A stretch of DNA of 64,000 bases from Oleispirillum sp963668495 (GCA_963668495.1 OY764545.1:1612001-1676000); one strand, 5' to 3'. Shown: positions 1 to 7,718, counted from the first letter of the stretch. Program-made: numbers and translations. Notes: generated from the letters alone by a model not told the origin.

Positions 1-1
1 G

Positions 2-1450
2 TCGCTGATACAGATGCCGTCCTCAATCTCGGATGATGAAGAGTTCGCGCGGCAAGAATTGTTGGAAGGCTTGGCAGACTTTGATGACCGCTTGATGGAA
101 GAGCTGCTGAATGATGCAGTTCCGGCAAAGGAAGAAGTCTATACCTCTTTGAAGCGGGACATGGTGGATAACCTGGTGGTTCCGGTCCTATTCGGGGAAG
201 GGGAGCGCGACCACGGTGTAACGCGGCTGTGGAAAGCCCTGCGCCATGATGCTCCGCTGCCGGAGGTCACACGCCAACAGCGACAGGATATTATTCCAAA
301 CGCACCGATTCAGGTGTTTAAAATTCAACATGCAGCCCATACCGGGCGTTTGTCATGGGCTCGGGTCTGGGCAGGTAAAGTCGCAGACGGTGACATTTTG
401 GCGGAACAAAAAATCGGTGGCTTGTATAGCCTATCCGGTGGCGATACCCAAAAGATCAATGGGGCAGAGCAAGGTGCAATTGTTGCCTTGGGCCGGTTGG
501 AAAATACACGTCCCGGTGACGGGCTGACAGAAACGGCTGTGATCCCGGCAGAGATTTGGCCCGCAGTTCCGCAGTCTATGTTCGCATTTAAGTTAGCAAC
601 GACTAAAGCTGGCGACGACGTTAAGTTAACAACAGCCTTGGCCAAGCTATGTGAAGACGATATTTCGCTTAGCTATGGGCATGACCCGGATACGGGGGAG
701 TTGCTGTTGCGAGGGCAGGGGGAACTGCACCTTAATGTTGCAATTCAGCGATTGGAAAGTGTTTACAATGTCGCGGTGAAGGCGATTCCGCCAACAGTGC
801 CGTTTAAGGAAACCATCAGTATCAGCGTCACAGAACGCGGCAAACACAAACGTCAGACCGGGGGGCATGGACAGTTTGGTGACGTGGTGCTTGAAGTGCG
901 TCCACTGTCCCGTGGCGATGGTTTCGCATTCTCGGACCGGATTGTCGGTGGCGTGGTGCCGAAGCAGTATATCCCGGCGGTGGAAGTCGGCGTGAAAGAT
1001 AGCTTGGGTAAGGGGCCGCTCGGTTTCCCGGTGGTTGATGTAGGGGTGACTTTGATTGATGGGTCCTATCACACCGTTGATAGTTCAGAACAGGCCTTTA
1101 AAACCGCCGCGGGGATTGGCATGCGTGCGGCTTTGCAAAAATGCAAACCAGTACTGCTGGAACCGATCCTGCAGGTTACGGTTTCGGTTCCGTCCGCATG
1201 GACATCCAAAGCCCAACGGGCACTTTCACAACGCCGCGCACAAATTCTTGGTTTTGAAGAACGCACTGGCTGGCGTGGATGGGATGTCATCAAGGCTGAG
1301 GTGCCGCAAATGGAGGTATCAGACCTTATTGTTGAACTCCGTTCCATCACAATGGGTGTGGGGTCATTTGAATGGCAGTTTGATCATCTGCAGGAGTTAT
1401 CAGGTCGAGTTGCGGAGCAGGCAATCTCTGCCGTTGCTAATCAAGACTGA
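2..1450 (+). CDS. Elongation factor G-like GTPase, 3' part (5' end outside window)
   Basis: About 482 codons of a translational GTPase are visible; the frame is open from base 2, so the gene enters from upstream. The visible part starts near the end of the G domain, followed by the domain II barrel (about residues 90-170), domain III (about 190-265), domain IV (about 266-385) and the ferredoxin-like domain V (about 386-470). The segment GGHGQFGDVVLEV and the domain III stretch GELHLNV are typical of EF-G. A complete relative would be about 670-700 residues. The divergent domain IV and the absence of rpsL/rpsG/tuf neighbours suggest the EF-G-like paralogue found in many proteobacteria rather than the housekeeping fusA, but the G1-G5 motifs that would help decide lie outside the window. 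A terminator follows about 90 bp after the stop codon. Confidence 0.85.
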   Translation, partial: SLIQMPSSISDDEEFARQELLEGLADFDDRLMEELLNDAVPAKEEVYTSLKRDMVDNLVVPVLFGEGERDHGVTRLWKALRHDAPLPEVTRQQRQDIIPNAPIQVFKIQHAAHTGRLSWARVWAGKVADGDILAEQKIGGLYSLSGGDTQKINGAEQGAIVALGRLENTRPGDGLTETAVIPAEIWPAVPQSMFAFKLATTKAGDDVKLTTALAKLCEDDISLSYGHDPDTGELLLRGQGELHLNVAIQRLESVYNVAVKAIPPTVPFKETISISVTERGKHKRQTGGHGQFGDVVLEVRPLSRGDGFAFSDRIVGGVVPKQYIPAVEVGVKDSLGKGPLGFPVVDVGVTLIDGSYHTVDSSEQAFKTAAGIGMRAALQKCKPVLLEPILQVTVSVPSAWTSKAQRALSQRRAQILGFEERTGWRGWDVIKAEVPQMEVSDLIVELRSITMGVGSFEWQFDHLQELSGRVAEQAISAVANQD

Positions 1451-1481
1451 CAAAGCCCCCGAAGAAAAATATTACGGAAAG

Positions 1482-1502
1482 GCTGGCGATACCGTCGCCA
1501 GC
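1482..1502 (+). other. Stem-loop after the EF-G-like gene
   Basis: Perfect 8-bp inverted repeat GCTGGCGA / TCGCCAGC with a 5-nt loop, 31 bp after the stop codon. It has no T-run, so it may protect the 3' end or act with the strong terminator that follows at 1539. Confidence 0.45.
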
Positions 1503-1538
1503 TTCCTATATCCGTCATCCATTGTGATACGACCTTAG

Positions 1539-1578
1539 TGGAGCCTGAAGCGGAGACGTTTTGGCTCCATTCTTTTTT
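1539..1578 (+). terminator. Rho-independent terminator of the EF-G-like gene
   Basis: The outer stem TGGAGCC / GGCTCCA continues through a one-base bulge into GAAGCG / CGTTTT (two G-T pairs) closed by a GAGA tetraloop, and is followed directly by TTCTTTTTT. This is a textbook intrinsic terminator for the upstream plus-strand gene. Confidence 0.85.
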
Positions 1579-1617
1579 GGATAACCCGAACGTTTTGTGG
1601 GGTATTTGCGCGCATTA

Positions 1618-1830
1618 AGAAAGGCGTCCTTGGGGGGAAGGACGCCTTTCTGGGGATGCCGGATAACAACAAGGCCTTGAGGGGGAGGAGCCTTTGTTGC
1701 AGCCAAGGTTGCTTGAAATCCTTGGTCCGGCGACTGTTCTGCAAGGCTTGGGGGAAACCTGACAGAACAAACTCTAATCGATCGGCGTTCATAGGGATAT
1801 TACTTGGGGGTTGGGATCTGACTGAACGCC
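1618..1830 (-). ncRNA. Candidate structured small RNA: tandem hairpins with C-rich loops
   Basis: No convincing gene occupies this stretch, but five inverted repeats follow one another. Read on the minus strand they are: 1830-1784 (arms GGCGTTCA / TGAACGCC, large loop containing CCCAACCCCC), 1769-1735 (TGTTCTG / CAGAACA, loop containing TTTCCCCC), 1725-1703 (CCAAGG / CCTTGG), 1699-1667 (9/8-bp arms with one bulge, loop containing CTCCTCCCCC) and 1651-1618 (perfect 14-bp arms, loop CCCCCC). The C-rich loops resemble the anti-Shine-Dalgarno loops of alphaproteobacterial cuckoo/CcsR-type small RNAs. The last hairpin could be its terminator, although only a short T-rich end (TTTCTTAA) follows. 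Strand and function are inferred; the hairpins themselves are seen directly. Confidence 0.4.
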
Positions 1831-1877
1831 TTTCTTGACTATGACTATGCCGTAAATGCGCCCACATGAAAAACGGA

Positions 1878-1904
1878 AATAACCGATTAATTTGATCGGT
1901 TATT
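1878..1904. promoter_or_regulatory. 10-bp perfect inverted repeat, candidate operator
   Basis: Arms AATAACCGAT and ATCGGTTATT are separated by 7 bp. The AT-rich arms and odd spacing look like a dimeric regulator site rather than a terminator. It lies just upstream, on the minus strand, of the hairpin array at 1618-1830. A direct repeat TTTGATACAT/TTTGATACAG follows at 1962-1980. No adjacent regulator gene identifies the binding protein. Confidence 0.4.
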
Positions 1905-2170
1905 ACGATTGATGATCAGAAGGGCAAATTGCCAAGATTCCGTAACCACGTTTTCATACCCTTTGATACATTTTGATACAGGGCGTGGGATATCTGTGCG
2001 ACAAATTCTCAGTAGGTTAATGCTTGTCAACGCGGCGAGCGTTTGAGGCAATGCCGGGCGGAAGATCTCAGGAGTGCTCGGGAGAGGCTCTGAACTTCCG
2101 GCCCAACTTGCCAAACAGAGTCCGCAGTCATGGTGCAGCCTTGACTGTTAAAAACAGAATTTTTGAAATG

Positions 2171-2250
2171 GGCGAAGCCGTCCCCCCCCTCACACACACA
2201 GTGGCTTCGCCTGCCGTCCCCTTCCCTCAGGGGGCGGCCCCCTCTTTTTT
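2171..2250 (+). ncRNA. Candidate small RNA end: C-rich-loop hairpin plus terminator
   Basis: A 9-bp perfect stem GGCGAAGCC / GGCTTCGCC (2171-2179 and 2203-2211) displays a 23-nt loop with eight consecutive C. It is followed by CCGTCCCC / GGGGGCGG (2213-2220 and 2230-2237, one G-T pair) with loop TTCCCTCA. The alternative fold AGGGGG-CGG-CCCCCT (2229-2243) runs into CTTTTTT (2244-2250), giving an intrinsic terminator. No coding frame ends here, so the terminator needs a non-coding transcript. Weaker stems at 2059-2100 (CGGAAG / CTTCCG) and 2125-2147 (CAGTCA / TGACTG) could be its 5' part. No good promoter was identified. Confidence 0.4.
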
Positions 2251-2321
2251 GTGCAGATGGTTGCTATATTCGAATTTTTCCTTTGCATAGGGATTATTGT
2301 GATATAGTAACCCATCCGTAA

Positions 2322-2340
2322 GTGCGGTGTTCCGCCGCAC
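2322..2340 (+). promoter_or_regulatory. Hairpin in the leader of the ABC exporter genes
   Basis: GTGCGG / CCGCAC with a 7-nt loop, ending 30 bp before the ABC ATPase start. The upstream stretch 2260-2310 is AT-rich and contains TATAGT at 2303-2308, a possible -10 element. No T-run follows, so it is a leader structure or operator rather than a terminator. Confidence 0.3.
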
Positions 2341-2370
2341 CTAATTGATTTGCCAAAAAAGAATCCCCCA

Positions 2371-3213
2371 ATGATTACCATTGATAATTTACAGAAACGC
2401 TATGGAAAATTTGTAGCGTTGGATGGAGTGTCCCTGCATGTTCCTGCGGGCGAGCTGTTTGCCTATTTGGGTCCGAATGGGGCCGGGAAATCAACGACCA
2501 TCAGAATTTTGACAGGCTTAACCCGATTGAGTGGCGGCAGTGTCCGGCTTGGTGGTGCCGATATCGTGCATGATCCTCTGGCGGCAAAGCGTCAGTGCGG
2601 TGTGGTTATGCAGCACATTAACCTCGATAACGATCTGACGCTGGCGCAGAACATGGATATTCATGGGCGACTGTTCCGAATGTCAGCGGTGGATCGTAAG
2701 GCCAGAACGCAAGACCTTCTGGATTATGTTGGGCTTGGCGAACGCATGGATAATTCGGTGAATTCTCTGTCTGGGGGGATGAAGCGCCGCCTGATGATTG
2801 CCCGGGCATTGATGCATCATCCGAAAATCTTGTTTTTGGATGAGCCTACGGTGGGTCTTGATGCGGAAATTCGTCGAAAAATCTGGGGGTTAATCAAAAA
2901 AATCCAAAATGACGGCACCACCGTGTTTCTGACCACGCACTATATCGAGGAAGCCGAATTTCTGGCAGATCGTGTGGCATTTTTGGATGAAGGAAAAATT
3001 CGCGCGTTGGATAAACCACAATCCTTGATCCAGCAGGTTGGGGCTTGGGCCTATGACTGCCTGAGTGAAGACGGGATGCGTACGGAGTATTTCCCAAGCC
3101 GTGAAGACGCTCAAAAGGCAATTGTCGCTGACCATGCCTGCCACACGTTACGTCGAGTCAATCTGGAGGATGCATTCCTTAAGTTGACCGGGCAAAAAAT
3201 CTCAGAGGATTGA
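2371..3213 (+). CDS. ABC-2 type exporter, ATP-binding protein
   Basis: 280-residue nucleotide-binding subunit. It contains a Walker A GPNGAGKST near residue 34, signature LSGGMKRR, Walker B ILFLDEPT and switch histidine in TTHY, all in the usual order. The LSGGMKRR signature and the C-terminal extension after residue 220 match the drug/polysaccharide exporter group (CcmA, NodI and YadG-like). I start at the ATG at 2371; a TTG 21 bp upstream is in frame but less likely. The permease gene follows 5 bp downstream, so the two products should form one exporter in the inner membrane. The substrate cannot be told from sequence. Confidence 0.9.
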   Translation: MITIDNLQKRYGKFVALDGVSLHVPAGELFAYLGPNGAGKSTTIRILTGLTRLSGGSVRLGGADIVHDPLAAKRQCGVVMQHINLDNDLTLAQNMDIHGRLFRMSAVDRKARTQDLLDYVGLGERMDNSVNSLSGGMKRRLMIARALMHHPKILFLDEPTVGLDAEIRRKIWGLIKKIQNDGTTVFLTTHYIEEAEFLADRVAFLDEGKIRALDKPQSLIQQVGAWAYDCLSEDGMRTEYFPSREDAQKAIVADHACHTLRRVNLEDAFLKLTGQKISED

Positions 3214-3218
3214 TTTCA

Positions 3219-3959
3219 ATGTTGTTGCAAGGTTTCAGCGCTGTTTACCTTCGGGAAATGATGATTTTACGCCGTCGCTTCAAACGGTACGTGGTGGGGA
3301 TGGCAGTTGCCCCAATTTTGTATATTGTCGCCTTTGGTACGGCGGTTGGTGCAGATATGCAGATACAGGATCGAACTTATCTTGAGTTCCTGCTGCCGGG
3401 CCTGATTGCCATGAATACGATGATCCAAAGCTATGGCACCGCGACCGAAATAAATATTGCCAGGTTTTATCTGCATATTTTTGAAGAATTTCAATCGGCC
3501 CCAATTACCAATACGGCCTATGTGTTGGGGGAGGTCATGTCCGGGGTGACACGGGCGTTTATTGGCATTTGTGTCTTGCTTGGCATTGGGTATGCCGCCG
3601 GGGTGTCTTTGTCCCTTAGTCCCGCGTTCTGGTTGGCTGCATTCCTGAATGCATTTGCGTTTTCATCATTAGCCGTGTGTTTGGCAATGCTGGTACGTGG
3701 TCATGGCGATCAGGCGCTTCTGAATTCCTTCATCATCACACCAATGGCTTTTCTTGGTGGGACATTCTTCCCGTTGGACCGGTTGCCGGAATGGGCACAG
3801 TATGTCCTGCATGTATTACCGTTGACGCATGCGGCGCAGGCCATTCGGGCAGCGGCATTTGATCAGCCAATTGTATGGGCGCATTTTGGCGTTCTAATGG
3901 CTGTTGGGGCTGTGTTGTTTGGTTTGGCATTAAAATCAGTTGGTCATGCGCGCGATTAA
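3219..3959 (+). CDS. ABC-2 type exporter, permease
   Basis: 246-residue integral membrane protein with about six hydrophobic segments, typical of the ABC-2 (NodJ/YadH-like) permease family; it carries the family-like stretch FLGGTFFPLDRLPEW near residue 180. The ATG at 3219 is preceded by AGAGG at 3204-3208 at proper spacing, which makes the alternative TTG at 3210 unlikely. It forms a two-gene operon with the ATPase at 2371 and ends in a clear terminator at 3987. Likely exports a lipid-linked, glycan or drug-like substrate, but this is inference from the family. Confidence 0.9.
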   Translation: MLLQGFSAVYLREMMILRRRFKRYVVGMAVAPILYIVAFGTAVGADMQIQDRTYLEFLLPGLIAMNTMIQSYGTATEINIARFYLHIFEEFQSAPITNTAYVLGEVMSGVTRAFIGICVLLGIGYAAGVSLSLSPAFWLAAFLNAFAFSSLAVCLAMLVRGHGDQALLNSFIITPMAFLGGTFFPLDRLPEWAQYVLHVLPLTHAAQAIRAAAFDQPIVWAHFGVLMAVGAVLFGLALKSVGHARD

Positions 3960-3986
3960 GATTTCATCGCGACAAACAAAATAATC

Positions 3987-4031
3987 AAAGGCGTCATTTA
4001 CCGTCGACTGGACAGTGGATGACGCCTTTTT
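3987..4031 (+). terminator. Rho-independent terminator of the ABC exporter operon
   Basis: Arms AAAGGCGTCAT (3987-3997) and ATGACGCCTTT (4019-4029) are perfect complements around a 21-nt loop and end in TTTTT, 28 bp after the permease stop. Confidence 0.85.
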
Positions 4032-4139
4032 GCTGCATTCTTAAAACGGTAATTATCACTTTGTGATTTAGCCTTGCTATCAACACCACGACTACATAGG
4101 ATTTTTAACAATAAATTATCAGAATGAGGGGAGAGTTTG

Positions 4140-4760
4140 ATGATGATTGTTGCGGTTGTGAACACAAAGGGTGGAACCGGCAAATCAACGATTGCAACCC
4201 ACCTCGCAGCCCATTTCGCAAACCGTAACTACAAAACAGGGCTTGCCGATTTGGATCGTCAGAGATCCTCAAGCGCTTGGTTGCAGCGACGCCCTGATCA
4301 TTTTGCTTCGATTGTATCCGTAGATCTTGAAAAATCCAGCTATCCTAAGATGCTTGACCGATTGGTGGTGGATGTTCCGGCCGCCATGCGCCGCAGTGCC
4401 GTTGCTGACATTGTTGATCGTGCGAACGTTCTGGTGATTCCGGTTTTACCCTCTGTTTTTGATGAGGATGGCACCCGACGATTGTTAAAGCATTTGGAAA
4501 CCATGAAGAGTGTCCGTAAGGGTAAACGGGACATCTGTTTGGTTGCTAACCGTATTAACCCCCGATCACGTTCCAACGAACATCTTGAAGCATTCTTGAA
4601 TGGTCTGCCATATCCGGTGATGGCGCGTTTGCGCGACACGCAGAATTATGTAAATTTTGCGTTAGAGGGGGCATCCCTGTTTGATGTGATGTCAGCGCGC
4701 CTTGAAACCTACCGAAAGGAATGGCAACCGCTCATCAATTATCTTGAAAACTGTGCATAG
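4140..4760 (+). CDS. Orphan ParA/MinD-family ATPase
   Basis: 206-residue deviant-Walker P-loop ATPase. The N-terminus MIVAVVNTKGGTGKST carries the two-lysine deviant Walker A; DLDRQRSS near residue 40 is the Walker A' region and VVDVP near residue 80 the switch II/Walker B region. The length matches small chromosomal or plasmid ParA/VirC1-like proteins, and is shorter than chromosomal ParA or MipZ. GAGGGGAG at 4126-4133 supports an ATG at 4140 or 4143. No ParB-like gene, parS-like repeat or chemotaxis cluster is next to it, so its cargo is unknown; such proteins position DNA, polar complexes or conjugative machinery. It stands alone between two terminators. Confidence 0.8.
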   Translation: MMIVAVVNTKGGTGKSTIATHLAAHFANRNYKTGLADLDRQRSSSAWLQRRPDHFASIVSVDLEKSSYPKMLDRLVVDVPAAMRRSAVADIVDRANVLVIPVLPSVFDEDGTRRLLKHLETMKSVRKGKRDICLVANRINPRSRSNEHLEAFLNGLPYPVMARLRDTQNYVNFALEGASLFDVMSARLETYRKEWQPLINYLENCA

Positions 4761-4803
4761 GGATTTACAGGGTAGGGCGCGCGCGTCATTTGCTGGTTTT
4801 GGC

Positions 4804-4834
4804 ACAAAAAAAGCCGCCCGTTGGGCGGCTTTTG
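4804..4834. terminator. Bidirectional terminator between parA-like gene and F0 operon
   Basis: AAAAGCCGCCC / GGGCGGCTTTT around a 3-nt loop, with A-run on the left and T-run on the right, so it can end the plus-strand parA-like transcript and the minus-strand atp transcript. Confidence 0.85.
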
Positions 4835-4852
4835 ACGAGGCCAAGGAAACCC

Positions 4853-5410
4853 TTAATGGAATTTTCCCGGCAGTTCCTTGATTGCTGCATTGACCAAAGA
4901 ATTGGCTTTTTGTGCGCTCAGCTTTTCTTCCATAACTTTACTTGCAGCCGAAACTGCAATGTCGATGGCAAGGTGCTGAACTTCACGTTTTGCTTGTTCT
5001 TCAGCTGCGGCAATACGGGCCATAGCTTGACGCTCAGCTGCGCTAATGCGTTCATCCAAGTCCTTAGCAGCCTGAGCTTTCAGCTTTTCAGCTTCATTTT
5101 TTGCACGGGCGATAATGTCTTGGGATTCTTGCATTGCGTCGCGTTGTTTGCGTTGGTAGTCAGCCAACAACGCTTGAGCTTCTTCGCGAATTTGTCGGGC
5201 GTTTTCCAACCGCTGGCGAACTGTTTCTGCACGACCATCAAGCATGGCGCACAGTTTCTGATGCCCAGCTTTGATCATGATAAGAACGAAGGCAACGAAA
5301 GCCAAGCCTACATAGAATGTCGGATCCTCGTAAAAAGGAACACTTGCATGTCCGGCTTCAGCAGCGTTGCCAGCAGCATGGGCGGATGAAATCAACAGAT
5401 CGCTGATCAT
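4853..5410 (-). CDS. atpF: F0F1 ATP synthase subunit b
   Basis: 185 residues: one N-terminal membrane helix (about residues 30-48) followed by a long charged, Ala/Glu/Gln-rich coiled coil reaching the C-terminus, as in the b subunit of the peripheral stalk linking F0 to F1. The start overlaps the stop of the b' gene by the ATGA tetranucleotide, so translation is coupled. Last gene of the minus-strand F0 operon, which ends at the terminator at 4804-4834. The F1 genes are not in the window, as is normal in alphaproteobacteria. Confidence 0.95.
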   Translation of the reverse strand: MISDLLISSAHAAGNAAEAGHASVPFYEDPTFYVGLAFVAFVLIMIKAGHQKLCAMLDGRAETVRQRLENARQIREEAQALLADYQRKQRDAMQESQDIIARAKNEAEKLKAQAAKDLDERISAAERQAMARIAAAEEQAKREVQHLAIDIAVSAASKVMEEKLSAQKANSLVNAAIKELPGKFH

Positions 5411-5901
5411 AGTCCATGCTCCTTCGCTACAGTTTCAACCAACGGAGCCACGGTATCAGTATCCGCGTCCAAGTTGGCAATGCGGTTTACGATAGCAGTG
5501 GCAACATCCACGGCAATTTCGTTGACCTGAGACATTGCCTGATGCCGTGCATTATGAATACGCTCTTCACTCTCAGCAATTTTTGCAGAAAGTGCGGCTT
5601 CCATTTCCGCATGACGTTTGGCGGCCTCAGCGGCGTTTGCTTCCATGACTTTGGCAATTTCTGCCTGTGCTGTTGCACGAGCATCAGCCAAAGCTTTTTC
5701 ATACACGGCGATTGCCGCTTCGGTTTCACCCTTTAAACGCTCCGCCATATCCAAATCATCAGAGATTCGTTTTTGGCGTTCTTCCAGGATATCCCCGATG
5801 CGCGGCAACGCGACCTTGGACATCAGCAAATAAAGAGTAACAAAGCAGGCAGCTAACCAGAATAACTGGGAAGCAAACGACGAAGTATCAAAATGTGGCA
5901 T
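5407..5901 (-). CDS. atpG: F0F1 ATP synthase subunit b' (second b-type subunit)
   Basis: 164 residues from the ATG at 5901, which has GGGAG about 11 bp upstream; a TTG ten codons earlier is also in frame. One membrane helix near residues 12-32, then KVALPRIGDILEERQKRI and a long coiled coil, the hallmark of the b' subunit of alphaproteobacteria and photosynthetic lineages. It pairs with AtpF as a heterodimeric stator. The 174-bp gap to atpE holds a strong hairpin. The symbol used for b' varies (atpG, atpF2, atpX). Confidence 0.93.
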   Translation of the reverse strand: MPHFDTSSFASQLFWLAACFVTLYLLMSKVALPRIGDILEERQKRISDDLDMAERLKGETEAAIAVYEKALADARATAQAEIAKVMEANAAEAAKRHAEMEAALSAKIAESEERIHNARHQAMSQVNEIAVDVATAIVNRIANLDADTDTVAPLVETVAKEHGL

Positions 5902-6022
5902 GGGCAGATCTGCTCCCGAGCCAGAATTCAAAATTTACATAGGCACTGTGCTTCCGATGGAAACTGACCTATGCGGCGCTAATTCGTTCAGCCCTGCAAA
6001 ACGCGAGACATAAGCACCGAGT

Positions 6023-6062
6023 TTCTGCCCCGTGTGACCGGTAAAACGGCAACGGGGCAGAA
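6023..6062 (-). other. Intercistronic hairpin between atpE and atpF'
   Basis: Perfect 11-bp stem TTCTGCCCCGT / ACGGGGCAGAA around an 18-nt loop, 14 bp after the atpE stop codon in the minus-strand transcript. There is no T-run, so it looks like an mRNA-stabilising or processing element rather than a terminator. It would favour high atpE yield, matching the many copies of subunit c per complex. Confidence 0.6.
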
Positions 6063-6075
6063 TATCTCGGAAAAC

Positions 6076-6300
6076 TTAGGAAAACAGCGTGATGAGGGAG
6101 ATAACCAGCGCAAACAGACCGATAGCTTCGGTCACGGCAAAGCCAACCCATGCATAAAGCTCGACGTCACCTTTTGCTGCCGGGTTACGACCAACGGTGC
6201 TGATCAGGGTGCTCCAGATTTTACTTACACCGAATGCCGCGGCAAGAAGACCAACGTTAACCATACCTGCGGCAATGTATTTTGCTGCTTCCGCTTCCAT
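6076..6300 (-). CDS. atpE: F0F1 ATP synthase subunit c
   Basis: 74-residue hairpin of two membrane helices joined by the polar loop GRNPAAK. The proton-carrying glutamate is in helix 2 (AVTEAIGLFALV). No sodium-type ligand pattern is obvious. Forms the rotating c-ring in the inner membrane. Located between atpB and atpF' in the F0 operon with its own strong 3' hairpin. Confidence 0.96.
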   Translation of the reverse strand: MEAEAAKYIAAGMVNVGLLAAAFGVSKIWSTLISTVGRNPAAKGDVELYAWVGFAVTEAIGLFALVISLITLFS

Positions 6301-6384
6301 GTGTCCTGTTCCTTTTTCTAATAGACAAGAAAACTGATTTACCTTGCGGGGTGGGCAGTGTTGCCCGCCCGCTTAGGCAACTGT

Positions 6385-7107
6385 TTAGTGCATATGCAAT
6401 GCATCGTGCAGATAGATGCAGCTCAGCACAGTGAAGATGTAGGCTTGCAAACATGCAATACCGAACTCGAGAACCATTGCACAGACAGCGCCGGCAAACG
6501 GTACGAAACCAAAGATCCCAAGGCTAACAATGAAGCCGGCCAGAACCTTTAGCATGATGTGTCCCACGGTCATGTTGGCAGACAAACGAACGGCGAGGCT
6601 GAACGGACGGGACATATACGAAAACAATTCAATAACAACCAGAATTGGAGCCGAAGCGAGTGGTGCACCATGAGGGAAGAACATCCGCAGGTAACCAGTG
6701 CCATGCCGCATGAAGCCAATGATGGTGATGCCAACAAATAAGGCGGCTGCCAATCCAAAGGTCACAATAATGTGTGAGGTATAGGTAAAGCTGTACGGGG
6801 TCAGACCCAGAACGTTACCAAAAAGTACAAACATAAATACGGAGAAAACCAGGGGGAAATACTTCTGGCTACCTGCGCCAGCATTGTCCCGGACAATCGA
6901 TGCAACGAATTCAAAAAGGATTTCTGCAATGGACTGCATGCGTCCCGGAATCAAAGCCCGTTTTTTCATTGCAGATGTCAACAGCACAGTGGAGACAATG
7001 ACAGCCAGCACCATATACAGGGATGAATTGGTGAAAGACAGATCAAGTCCGCCAACCTGAATCGGAACAATAGGCTTAATCGTAAACTGCTCGACTGGAT
7101 TCGCCAT
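6385..7107 (-). CDS. atpB: F0F1 ATP synthase subunit a
   Basis: 240 residues starting at the ATG at 7107, which is preceded by AGAGGA at good spacing; the upstream in-frame extension lacks such support. Five to six membrane helices. The essential arginine facing the c-ring is in AVRLSANM (about residue 175), and the C-terminal helix has QAYIFTVLSCIYL, typical of subunit a. Provides the proton half-channels of F0. Second gene of the F0 operon after atpI. Confidence 0.96.
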   Translation of the reverse strand: MANPVEQFTIKPIVPIQVGGLDLSFTNSSLYMVLAVIVSTVLLTSAMKKRALIPGRMQSIAEILFEFVASIVRDNAGAGSQKYFPLVFSVFMFVLFGNVLGLTPYSFTYTSHIIVTFGLAAALFVGITIIGFMRHGTGYLRMFFPHGAPLASAPILVVIELFSYMSRPFSLAVRLSANMTVGHIMLKVLAGFIVSLGIFGFVPFAGAVCAMVLEFGIACLQAYIFTVLSCIYLHDALHMH

Positions 7108-7218
7108 CGGATCCTCTTTTCTAAGAATATGCCACGTCCGGGTGACCGTACTGACGACCAACCACTTACGCAACCCCAACACATCCCTTAATTACGGATA
7201 ATTTCCGCTTTTAGGGTC

Positions 7219-7590
7219 TTATTTTTCTTTATGGTCAGAACGTGATCCACGCTCAATGGCGCGTCCAAGTCCCACGGTTTCATCGTAGCCTTTGACCATT
7301 CGATAAATGGTCATAATGCTACCGGCAAAACCAAAACCAAGGCCTCCGACCATGCACCACGGCGCAGTCTCAAGCCAAACATCAAACACATATCCGAGCC
7401 CACCACCAACGGCAGTGCCAACGACGAGTTCCATCGCGACTCGGCCTCCTATGCTGGATTTTTTTACTGCCCCTGCACTGTGTTTAGGGGCGGTACCATT
7501 ATCCAGCCCTGCCTCGGTACGAATGGATTGCGTACGTTTGGCAAGGTCTTTCAGTTTTTGAGAGAGCTGATCGTCTTCCGAGTCTGTCAT
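7219..7590 (-). CDS. atpI: AtpI-like F0 operon protein
   Basis: 123 residues with a hydrophilic, charged N-terminal third and two membrane helices (about residues 52-70 and 76-97) separated by a short turn, as in the AtpI/Gct family that assists c-ring assembly and magnesium uptake. First gene of the operon; the leader is about 120 nt from the predicted promoter at 7719-7747 and holds a GGCGG-TAAA-CCGCC hairpin at 7691-7704. Confidence 0.85.
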   Translation of the reverse strand: MTDSEDDQLSQKLKDLAKRTQSIRTEAGLDNGTAPKHSAGAVKKSSIGGRVAMELVVGTAVGGGLGYVFDVWLETAPWCMVGGLGFGFAGSIMTIYRMVKGYDETVGLGRAIERGSRSDHKEK

Positions 7591-7718
7591 GCGTTTCCCC
7601 CTCGCAGACCCAATCCCACATGCCTGGTATGGCAGGTATCGGCACTGTACTGGCGGTCACATGTACGAAACCGTCATATCCCCCTAAATCGGCGGTAAAC
7701 CGCCATGAAAGCGCTCGA

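Noticed and set aside
1660..1750. SRP RNA (GCAGCCAAGG resembles the SRP RNA core)
   Set aside because: The GGTC/GGAAG and tetraloop context of SRP RNA is missing, and the stems here do not form its rod.
2190..2200. CA-repeat tract as a phase-variable microsatellite (also at 12720-12729)
   Set aside because: Only four or five dinucleotide units and not inside a reading frame; too short for slippage control.
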